From Deltaproteobacteria bacterium (GTDB lineage: Bacteria > Desulfobacterota > DAOWOC01), in contig DAOWOC010000034.1 in the NCBI GenBank assembly GCA_030642225.1, positions 1 to 7,951 of the forward strand: a stretch of DNA of 7,951 bases. Direction: 5' to 3'. Below, piece after piece: positions 1-5,720 of this stretch; position 1 is the stretch's first letter; every line of letters starts with the position of its first letter. The position numbers and the translations under genes are program-made. The notes beneath the pieces are model-generated. The model was not told the DNA's origin and did not search any database. It saw only the letters and a program-made list of their open reading frames with translations.

Positions 1-536
1 GCATTTTCTTTAGTTTTTCAATGGCCATTGGGGTTATTTTTATTGGCCTTACAAAAGATTATAATGTTGATCTGTTTGGTTATTTATTTGGCAATATACT
101 GGCTATATCAATATTTGATTTATGGATAATGTCTTTCTTTGGTGCATTAGTTGTTGTAATCCTTGCAGTTTTATATAAAGAATTGCTTTTTACTGGTTTT
201 GATACGGAAGTTGCCAGAGCAAGCGGCATGCATACGGTATTTCTTGAGCATCTTCTGCTATCTCTGATTGCCTTGAGTGTTGTTATGAGTATAAAAATGG
301 TGGGTATTATCCTTGTTTCAGCTCTTCTTGTAATCCCCGGGGCCACTGCTGCTTTTTTTTCAGATTTTCACCTGAAGGCCGTGTTTCTTTCTGTTATAAT
401 TGCTGTATCGACTACAGTCTCAGGTATATTTATTGCCTGTTTTATAGATTTAGCCCCAGGCGCTTCAATAGTGAGCCTGGAGGCCATGCTCTTTTTTTCA
501 ATATTTATATTTAAATATGCGATGTCAAATAAGTGA
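1..536 (+). CDS. Metal-ion (zinc/manganese-type) ABC transporter permease, C-terminal part, 5' truncated
   Basis: This is the C-terminal part of a polytopic inner-membrane permease of the ABC-3 (ZnuB/MntB-like) family, which carries Zn2+, Mn2+ or Fe2+ inward with an ATPase and a periplasmic binding protein. The reading frame is open from the window edge through an internal ATG at 21 to TGA at 534-536, so the gene starts outside the window and the ATG at 21 is not its start. Counting from that ATG, there are hydrophobic helices at about 1-15, 30-50, 77-110 and 118-140, and a last one at about 150-168. Family marks are a cytoplasmic stretch with TEVARASG near residue 62 and the helix with GIILVSALLVIPGATAA near 95-111. 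Which metal is carried cannot be told. The partner genes, if linked, lie upstream. The gene is followed by a strong bidirectional terminator. Confidence 0.9.
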   Translation, partial: IFFSFSMAIGVIFIGLTKDYNVDLFGYLFGNILAISIFDLWIMSFFGALVVVILAVLYKELLFTGFDTEVARASGMHTVFLEHLLLSLIALSVVMSIKMVGIILVSALLVIPGATAAFFSDFHLKAVFLSVIIAVSTTVSGIFIACFIDLAPGASIVSLEAMLFFSIFIFKYAMSNK

Positions 537-580
537 ATTTGTTTAAGGTTTTAATGCGGGGAATAAAAAATATAAGGAAT

Positions 581-620
581 AAAAAAAGCATCAAACCTGA
601 AATGGTCAAATGCTTTTTTT
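581..620. terminator. Bidirectional intrinsic terminator between the permease gene and tRNA-Phe
   Basis: A perfect 11-bp inverted repeat (581-591 AAAAAAAGCAT and 610-620 ATGCTTTTTTT) encloses an 18-base loop, with a possible inner ACC/GGT pairing at 595-597 and 604-606. Each strand ends the hairpin in seven T, so it can end the permease transcript on the plus strand and the tRNA-Phe transcript on the minus strand. The stem is AT-rich apart from two G-C pairs, so its strength rests mostly on the U tracts. It begins one base from the encoded CCA end of the tRNA. Confidence 0.8.
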
Positions 621-621
621 A

Positions 622-697
622 TGGTGGCGAGACCCAGATTTGAACTGGGGACACGAGGATTTTCAGTCCACTGCTCTACCGACTGAGCTATCTCGCC
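622..697 (-). tRNA. tRNA-Phe (anticodon GAA), CCA end encoded
   Basis: Read on the minus strand, the 76-base gene folds as a full cloverleaf. The acceptor stem is GGCGAGA with TCTCGCC, followed by discriminator A and an encoded CCA (622-624). The D-stem is GCTC/GAGC. The anticodon loop CTGAAAA (660-666) gives anticodon GAA, hence phenylalanine. The variable loop is GTGTC, and the T-arm is CCCAG/CTGGG around loop TTCAAAT. The second pair of the anticodon stem (positions 28-42, bases 670 and 656) is a U-U mismatch, whereas relatives have a Watson-Crick pair there. Length and all other stems are normal, so the gene is probably functional. It faces the permease gene and is divergent from the yihY-family gene. 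Confidence 0.96.
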
Positions 698-710
698 TTT
701 TAAACGTGTT

Positions 711-716
711 TATAAT
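711..716 (+). promoter_or_regulatory. Candidate -10 box (TATAAT) for the yihY-family gene, overlapping the tRNA promoter
   Basis: A perfect TATAAT lies on the plus strand at 711-716 and overlaps the minus-strand -10 box by five bases. No good -35 box sits at the right distance, because that place is the 5' end of the tRNA gene. Transcription from it would begin near 723, inside the purine-rich stretch 718-724 that would serve as ribosome binding site for the ATG at 732. A later start, ATG 795, would then fit better. This is an inference from spacing only. Confidence 0.4.
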
Positions 717-741
717 TAGAAGAGATTGCAAATGGTGTCAA
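712..741 (-). promoter_or_regulatory. Sigma-70 promoter of tRNA-Phe
   Basis: On the minus strand a consensus -35 box TTGACA (736-741) stands 18 bases from a -10 box AATTAT (712-717, four of six). Transcription would start near 705, about eight bases before the mature 5' end of the tRNA at 697, which is a normal short tRNA leader. The -35 box lies inside the first codons of the yihY-family gene if that gene starts at 732. Confidence 0.7.
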
Positions 742-2042
742 GTATTATTTCATTGATAAAGGCTCAATTTAATCCAAATCAGCAGAGAATATTTATGTCG
801 CAGTTCATTGATTCCGGTCTTTTTTTAAAAAAGATTTTCAATAAATTTTTCAAGGATGAATCTTTGTTATGGGCGCAGGCTCTGACATACACAACTTTAT
901 TTTCAATTATCCCACTGCTTGCATTGGGTTTTTCTATTTTTAGAATATTTGGTGGGCTGGAAAATCTGGATGAAAAACTTATCCATTATGTTGCTGAAGT
1001 TTTAACGCCTGGTGCACAGGAAAAAGCAACGGAAATCATCAGGATTTTAATCCCAAAGGTTCAAAAGTCCCCGATTGGCATGATCAGCGGGCCAATATTA
1101 ATCCTGCTTGTTTTTGCCCTGCTTCAGCAGATGGAAAGAGCTTTTAACCGTATATGGAATGTCCCGAAAGGCAGGTCAAACCTGCGTCGGCTGATTGTCT
1201 ACTGGACCACTTCAACCTTGGGGCCTGTTCTTCTTTTTATCCCTGTCATTATGATGATTACATTGAGCAAGTCTGATATCTTTATGCGTTTTGGTTCTTT
1301 TTTGCCTTTTATGCTTGTGCAGTTAATACCATTTTTATCAATTTTTATTTTTTTATGGTGTTCATATCTTATCTTACCTAATACGAATGCCGGCATATTG
1401 CCAACCGCTGTAGGTGCTCTAATCGGAAGCGCTCTGTGGCAGCTTGCAAGCTTTGGTTATGCCGTGTATACGACCAAGGTCTTAACATATTCAAAATTAT
1501 ATGGTTCTCTCGGTGCTATCCCTGTATTTATGTTATGGCTTTTCATTTGCTGGATCATCATATTGTTTGGAGCTGAAGTTGCCTATTGTTATCAGCACAG
1601 GAAAGTAATGTTTAGAAAAAGCGGGTTTAAGAATTTAATAGAGAGCAGGGAATTTCATCTTTTAAGACTTTTATCATACATAGCCCTTTATTTCACTATT
1701 GGACGGACATGCACCATTGAAACCCTGTCAATAGAATTGGAGGAATCAAATGACAGGACTTTAAAATTAATTAATGAACTTGTTAAAAAAACCATTGTCT
1801 CACATAATCCGGAAAACGGAGAGATACTCCCGTCCCGCCAGCTTAATAGCATCGTTATAGGGGATATAAATCCCATATCAGGGGATGTATTTATCGGCAG
1901 TGTCGGCGTCGTATCTATTGATGATATTCTTTTAAAATTATGGAAAGAAAGAGAAGAAGCTGTAAAACAGGAAATAGGTGATATCACTCTTCAGGATATT
2001 ATTGATCTTTATTTTGAAGCAAGGGGAAAAAATAACGCCTGA
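732..2042 (+). CDS. yihY: YihY/UPF0761 (BrkB-type) inner-membrane protein with C-terminal extension
   Basis: This is a six-helix integral inner-membrane protein of the YihY/BrkB family. The family was once mislabelled ribonuclease BN; its true role is not settled. Numbering from the upstream TTG at 726, membrane segments lie near 50-78, 117-136, 158-180, 190-218, 222-245 and 255-287. Family marks are the AFNRIW stretch after helix 2 and YGSLGAIP...FGAEVAY in the last helix. Residues about 305-438 form a soluble tail that looks like a winged-helix fold (IGRTCTIETL, then LINELVKK) and is absent from short members such as the E. coli protein. Three starts are possible. TTG 726 has no usable ribosome binding site, ATG 732 has AGAAGAG seven bases upstream, and ATG 795 has AGAG seven bases upstream. 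I chose 732; the promoter layout would also allow 795. The stop lies two bases from that of the facing ATPase gene. Confidence 0.88.
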   Translation: MVSSIISLIKAQFNPNQQRIFMSQFIDSGLFLKKIFNKFFKDESLLWAQALTYTTLFSIIPLLALGFSIFRIFGGLENLDEKLIHYVAEVLTPGAQEKATEIIRILIPKVQKSPIGMISGPILILLVFALLQQMERAFNRIWNVPKGRSNLRRLIVYWTTSTLGPVLLFIPVIMMITLSKSDIFMRFGSFLPFMLVQLIPFLSIFIFLWCSYLILPNTNAGILPTAVGALIGSALWQLASFGYAVYTTKVLTYSKLYGSLGAIPVFMLWLFICWIIILFGAEVAYCYQHRKVMFRKSGFKNLIESREFHLLRLLSYIALYFTIGRTCTIETLSIELEESNDRTLKLINELVKKTIVSHNPENGEILPSRQLNSIVIGDINPISGDVFIGSVGVVSIDDILLKLWKEREEAVKQEIGDITLQDIIDLYFEARGKNNA

Positions 2043-2044
2043 AC

Positions 2045-3598
2045 CTATTTTATAAGCGACTTAAAAAATTTTTCATCCTCAACGTGAAACAAGGCATCTT
2101 TTTTGGAAATCATTTTTTTATTTACAAGGTCAGCAATACTGGTATCCATCAATCTCAGATCATCCATTTTGGCCTGAGCCTGGCCCCTCAACATATGCAG
2201 GTTATCTTTACGAATTGCATTTTTAATCCTGTGAGAATTTATCATATATTCGTAGGCTAATTTTAATCCGCTACTTTGCTTCCCTTTTATAAGTCTTTGG
2301 GTAAAGATAATTTGTAGACTGTCTGCAAGGAGCTGCCTGATCTGATTCTGGTCGTTTGTCGGAAAAACCTCAACAAGACGTCTGATACCGGCTGTTGCGT
2401 TTAAGGTGTGAAGCGTGGTCAGGACAAGGTGACCGGTCATTGCTGCCCTGAGAGCTATTTCTATGCTTTCCAGATCCCGCATCTCTGATATCATTATAAC
2501 ATCAGATGACTGCCTGAATACAAGTCTGAGCGCCTTTGCAAAAGATTGTGTGTCCTTGCCGATTTCTCTCTGGTTGACATTACATTGCGCATGATAATGT
2601 TGATATTCAATAGGGTCTTCAATAGTAATTATATTGCATCTTCGTTCACGATTTATAATCTCAAGAAGGCAGGATAGAGTAGTTGATTTACCATGGCCTG
2701 AAGGGCCGGTTACAATAATAAGCCCCTGCGGTTTAAAACAAAACTCTCTTAATAACTTGGGCAGACCAAGTGTATCCATTTCCGGAACAGTTTCAGGCAG
2801 TAATCTGAGCGCTATTGATATGGTGCCGCGTTGCCGGTAAATATTAACACGAAACCTTGCTTGATTTGGGATGGTGTATGCAAAATCTATTTCATTATTT
2901 TTTTCAAAGATTCTTTGTTCATCAGGTGTCATGAGTTCATAAGCAAAGCGTTCTGATTTTTCAGGCGTAATCCTGAGACATGGAAGACGTTTTAAAAGCC
3001 CCTCGATCCTGATGCTTGGTGGTACTCCTGGTGTAATAAAAATATCAGCTGCATTTTCTTGAGCAGAATATAAAAGTATATCTTCAAGGATATTTTCAAT
3101 ATCATACTCCATGTGAGGTTTTACGGTTTCCGATGGATTGTAATCAGCAAGACCATATCCATTGGTCTCAAAGTAAGCCAAGGCCTCCTCCCACTGATTT
3201 GCCGTCAGGAGGAATGGTTGCACCTGCATACGTGTTTCATCTTCTATCTCGGTTATATGGTGGGAATTGGTTGGGTCAAGCATTCCAACAAGCAGAAAAT
3301 TATCTTTTTTGCGTAATGGGATTGCCTGGCATTTACAGATGATTTTGTATTTAAGGATATTTAATATGTCAATCGGTATTATATTTTTATGCAGGTTTAC
3401 TGTATTAATATTATAATTTTTTTTAATAAAAGATGCCATGTCATTTTCAGAGATAAAACCGAATTTTACGATATTTCTAATCAGCGGCCCACCGACCTTT
3501 TTATGACGCCTGATTAAATCATCATAATCTTCCTTAATAATTAGCTCATTATTAAACATTTCCTCAGCAATGTTGAGTTTGACGTGTTTTTTCATCAT
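2045..3598 (-). CDS. MshEN-like domain fused to a PilT/PilU-like secretion/pilus ATPase
   Basis: This is a hexameric-type motor ATPase of the type II secretion/type IV pilus superfamily, 517 residues. Residues about 5-145 resemble the MshEN/T2SSE_N domain. Residues about 165-517 resemble PilT/PilU: an N-terminal domain with DIFITPGVPPSIRIEG, Walker A GPSGHGKST (298-306), Asp box IITIEDPIEY (323-332), Walker B DVIMISEMRD (366-375, with Glu372 as the likely catalytic base) and His box GHLVLTTLHT (389-398). The C-terminal PilT-like NAIR stretch is at 460-463. The tetracysteine zinc module of PilB/GspE assembly ATPases is absent. The expected role is pilus retraction or another motor on a pilus-like machine at the inner membrane; no other pilus gene is in the window. 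AAAAGG (3602-3607) is only three bases from ATG 3598 but six from the next ATG (3595), so the true start may be 3595. Confidence 0.9.
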   Translation of the reverse strand: MMKKHVKLNIAEEMFNNELIIKEDYDDLIRRHKKVGGPLIRNIVKFGFISENDMASFIKKNYNINTVNLHKNIIPIDILNILKYKIICKCQAIPLRKKDNFLLVGMLDPTNSHHITEIEDETRMQVQPFLLTANQWEEALAYFETNGYGLADYNPSETVKPHMEYDIENILEDILLYSAQENAADIFITPGVPPSIRIEGLLKRLPCLRITPEKSERFAYELMTPDEQRIFEKNNEIDFAYTIPNQARFRVNIYRQRGTISIALRLLPETVPEMDTLGLPKLLREFCFKPQGLIIVTGPSGHGKSTTLSCLLEIINRERRCNIITIEDPIEYQHYHAQCNVNQREIGKDTQSFAKALRLVFRQSSDVIMISEMRDLESIEIALRAAMTGHLVLTTLHTLNATAGIRRLVEVFPTNDQNQIRQLLADSLQIIFTQRLIKGKQSSGLKLAYEYMINSHRIKNAIRKDNLHMLRGQAQAKMDDLRLMDTSIADLVNKKMISKKDALFHVEDEKFFKSLIK

Positions 3599-3667
3599 GT
3601 ACCTTTTATTTAAAAATATTTTTATTACAAGAAAATATTTATATTAATCTCTCTTAACCATACTATT

Positions 3668-3735
3668 AGTATACAAATTTTTAGTAAAATTTCAAATTAT
3701 AATTTTTTTTTTATCTTTCTTTTGTAATTTTTTTT
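3668..3735 (-). promoter_or_regulatory. Promoter of the PilT-like gene with UP-element-like A-tracts
   Basis: On the minus strand, -35 TTGAAA (3690-3695) and -10 TATACT (3668-3673), each five of six to consensus, are 16 bases apart. They predict a start near 3661 and a leader of about 60 bases. On this strand the T-runs at 3703-3712 and 3728-3735 read as A10 and A8. They lie about 42-51 and 67-74 bases upstream of the start, so the nearer one occupies the place of an UP element. The short repeat ATACT-ATT-AGTAT (3660-3672) covers the -10 box. Confidence 0.55.
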
Positions 3736-3774
3736 ATAAATTTCAACATGTTTTATATAACTACCTAAAATGCA

Positions 3775-3804
3775 TTGACAAATTCTGTTAAATCAAGTTA
3801 TTAA
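3775..3804 (+). promoter_or_regulatory. Candidate sigma-70 promoter of the acyl-CoA mutase operon
   Basis: A consensus -35 TTGACA (3775-3780) is followed after 18 bases by TATTAA (3799-3804, four of six). The start would be near 3811, giving a leader of about 160 bases before the mutase gene. A second candidate, TTGAAA (3811-3816) with TTTAAT (3835-3840) 18 bases on, uses the centre of the palindrome as its -35. In DNA this AT-rich such matches also arise by chance. Confidence 0.5.
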
Positions 3805-3829
3805 TAATATTTGAAAATATTATTAATAA
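3798..3829. repeat. Perfect 32-bp AT palindrome (15-bp arms, GA centre), candidate operator
   Basis: The arm TTATTAATAATATTT (3798-3812) is repeated in perfect inverted form at 3815-3829, with only GA between the arms. The arms contain no G or C. The repeat covers the -10 box and predicted start point of the mutase promoter, a usual place for a repressor site. With a two-base centre and no GC pairs it is a poor RNA hairpin or terminator, so binding by a dimeric regulator is the better reading. The regulator is not in the window. Confidence 0.6.
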
Positions 3830-3972
3830 TAGAATTTAATAATTTTATGAAAAGTTGTTGTACTATTCTTTTATGGTCTTTTTTATGGTTGTTTTTTTGA
3901 AATCACATAATCGGCTTTAAGCTTGATCATGAAGGTATTAACTGATTTTTTAAAAAAATTACGGGGGGTAAA

Positions 3973-5649
3973 ATGTTTAAAGAAGATCAAATGGATAAGG
4001 CTAATAAAATGCACTCTCACTGGGATGCCCGTTGTAAAAAGAGTTTTTCAAAATTTCCGCCAAGAAAGGAAAGATGTACAACTGTATCTGATTTACCAAT
4101 AAAATCCATTTACACACCTGAGGATATAAAGGAAATGGATTTTGCTGAGGATATCGGATATCCGGGTTTTTATCCTTATACACGCGGGGTTCAGCCAACC
4201 ATGTATAAGGGCAGGCTTTGGACCATGCGCATGTTTGCAGGTTTTGGTTCTGCAAAGGATACAAATGAAAGGTTTAAATATCTTGTACAACAAGGGCAGA
4301 CAGGGCTTTCAACGGCATTTGATATGCCGACTTTAATGGGGTATGATACTGGCAGCACAAGGGCCAAGGGCGAGTGCGGCAAGTGCGGGGTTGCTATTGA
4401 TACACTTGCGGATATGGAACAGCTCTTTGATGGTTTGCCGGTTGATAAGATAACGACCTCCATGACTATCAATCCTCCTGCTGCAATTATTTGGGCAATG
4501 TATATTGCGGCTGCTGAAAAGCGCGGTATCCCCAGGGCAAAATTAGGTGGTACTATCCAGAATGACATGCTCAAAGAATTTATAGCCCAGAAGACCTTTA
4601 TGTGTCCTCCTGAAGAATCGGTTCGTGTTGTGGTTGATACAATAGAGTTTGGGGCCAAGGAGGTGCCAAAATGGAATACAGTATCTATCTCGGGTTATCA
4701 TATTCGTGAGGCAGGGGCAACAGCTGCTCAGGAACTTGCTTTTACACTTTATGATGGCATAACATATGTAGAGGAAAGTATAAAAAGGGGGCTGGATGTT
4801 GATGCCTTTGCCCCGAGGTTGTCATTTTTCTTTAATGCGCATATAGATTTTTTTGAAGAGATTGCAAAATACAGAGCGGCGCGGAGGATGTGGGCAAGGT
4901 TTATGAAGGAACGTTTTAAAGCCACTGACCCAAGGTCTATGCTTCTCAGGTTTCATACCCAGACCGCAGGCTGTTCTCTTACTGCTCAACAGCCTTACAA
5001 TAATGTTGTGAGAACGACTACAGAGGCCCTGTCTGCTGTATTGGGCGGAACCCAGTCTTTACATACGAATTCGCTTGATGAAGTGCTTGCGCTTCCCACA
5101 GAGCATTCTGTGACCATAGCTTTAAGAACACAGCAGATTTTAGCTGAAGAAATTGGTGTTACCAACACAATAGACCCATTGGGAGGGTCTTATTTTGTAG
5201 AGGCATTGACCAATAAAATTGAAGAAGAGGCCATGGCATATATAGATAAAATGGATGATATGGGAGGCATGCTTGCTGCCATAGATAATAATTATCCCCA
5301 AAAAGAAATTGCAGATTCAGCTTACAGATTTCAGAATCAGTATGATTCTGGTGAGCAAATTATGGTTGGGGCCAATAAGTATGAAACAGAAGATAAGGTG
5401 GCCGTGCCTTTGCTTGAAATTAATCAAGAATTGGAAAATCAGCAGATTGAAAAACTTGGCAGAATCAAGGAAAATCGAGATAACAAGCTTGTTGATAGCT
5501 CAATTGATCGTTTAAAGGAAGCGTGCGCAAAAGATCAAAATGTTATGCCGTATCTCTTGGATTGTGCTAATACTTACTGCACATTGCAGGAAATGTGCGA
5601 TGCATTCAGGGATGTGTTTGGTATTTATCGTGATCCTGGCATTTTTTGA
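3973..5649 (+). CDS. B12-dependent acyl-CoA mutase, catalytic subunit, isobutyryl-CoA-mutase-like (methylmalonyl-CoA mutase family)
   Basis: This is the TIM-barrel substrate subunit of an adenosylcobalamin-dependent acyl-CoA mutase, a cytoplasmic radical enzyme that moves the CoA-carbonyl group between adjacent carbons. At 558 residues it lacks the B12 domain, which the next gene encodes. Against the Propionibacterium methylmalonyl-CoA mutase, with an offset of one residue, it keeps Thr76, Arg81, Gln196, His243, Arg282 and Ser284 (Thr77, Arg82, Gln197, His244, Arg283, Ser285 there). It differs at the substrate pocket: Phe88 for Tyr89, Gln206 for Arg207 and Gln74 for Tyr75, with Ala115 kept. 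Phe plus Gln is the published signature of isobutyryl-CoA mutase; 2-hydroxyisobutyryl-CoA mutase has Ile and Asp at the places of Phe88 and Ala115. The likely reaction is isobutyryl-CoA to n-butyryl-CoA. The start at 3973 has GGGGGG (3963-3968) four bases upstream; ATG 3991 is a weaker alternative. The family is certain, the substrate inferred. Confidence 0.93.
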   Translation: MFKEDQMDKANKMHSHWDARCKKSFSKFPPRKERCTTVSDLPIKSIYTPEDIKEMDFAEDIGYPGFYPYTRGVQPTMYKGRLWTMRMFAGFGSAKDTNERFKYLVQQGQTGLSTAFDMPTLMGYDTGSTRAKGECGKCGVAIDTLADMEQLFDGLPVDKITTSMTINPPAAIIWAMYIAAAEKRGIPRAKLGGTIQNDMLKEFIAQKTFMCPPEESVRVVVDTIEFGAKEVPKWNTVSISGYHIREAGATAAQELAFTLYDGITYVEESIKRGLDVDAFAPRLSFFFNAHIDFFEEIAKYRAARRMWARFMKERFKATDPRSMLLRFHTQTAGCSLTAQQPYNNVVRTTTEALSAVLGGTQSLHTNSLDEVLALPTEHSVTIALRTQQILAEEIGVTNTIDPLGGSYFVEALTNKIEEEAMAYIDKMDDMGGMLAAIDNNYPQKEIADSAYRFQNQYDSGEQIMVGANKYETEDKVAVPLLEINQELENQQIEKLGRIKENRDNKLVDSSIDRLKEACAKDQNVMPYLLDCANTYCTLQEMCDAFRDVFGIYRDPGIF

Positions 5650-5707
5650 TGTCTTTTTGCAGATTTTTTGATTAATTTAAGGTCTTAGAAATAAAATATT
5701 TAAGGAT

Positions 5708-5712
5708 GGGGA
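5708..5712 (+). promoter_or_regulatory. Ribosome binding site that decides the start of the B12 subunit
   Basis: GGGGA at 5708-5712 lies eight bases before ATG 5721. The in-frame ATG at 5706 overlaps this site and has only AAGG directly against it, too close to work, so 5721 is the better start. Confidence 0.6.
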
Positions 5713-5720
5713 AAGATTAT

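Larger units (their letters stand above)
3599..3972. other. 374-base AT-rich divergent intergenic region without a gene
   Basis: I see no plausible coding frame and no RNA gene here. The stretch contains a minus-strand promoter with A-tracts for the ATPase gene, a plus-strand promoter overlapping a perfect 32-bp palindrome for the mutase operon, T-runs of ten (3703-3712) and eight (3728-3735) bases, and about 140 bases of mutase leader after the palindrome. Between about 3840 and 3960 nothing more than AT-rich sequence can be supported. No cobalamin riboswitch core was found. Confidence 0.7.

Noticed and set aside
622..697. tRNA-Phe gene as an attachment site for an integrated element
   Set aside because: No integrase and no second copy of the tRNA 3' end is in the window, and the flanks look like ordinary core genes.
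732..2042. Ribonuclease BN
   Set aside because: The old name came from a wrong gene assignment. RNase BN is a metallo-beta-lactamase-fold RNase Z, while this is a membrane protein with no nuclease motif.
3113..3342. Two overlapping plus-strand open frames
   Set aside because: They lie antisense to the conserved N-terminal part of the ATPase gene, with no ribosome binding site and no family resemblance.
3703..3735. Phase-variable homopolymer tracts (T10 and T8)
   Set aside because: They lie between genes, upstream of a promoter -35, in a region that is AT-rich throughout. An A-tract or UP element explains them better than slippage control.
3811..3972. Cobalamin riboswitch in the leader of the B12-dependent mutase operon
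   Set aside because: The leader lacks the conserved B12 box GCCACTG and any GC-containing stems. The matches to that heptamer at 341-347 and 4921-4927 are inside coding sequence and are chance.
4191..4658. Minus-strand frame of 155 codons
   Set aside because: It is the antisense shadow of the strongly conserved mutase catalytic domain, and its peptide has no recognisable features.
5650..5720. Internal promoter or terminator between the two mutase subunit genes
   Set aside because: The gap has T-rich stretches but no stable stem and no paired -35 and -10 boxes, so a single transcript is the simpler reading.
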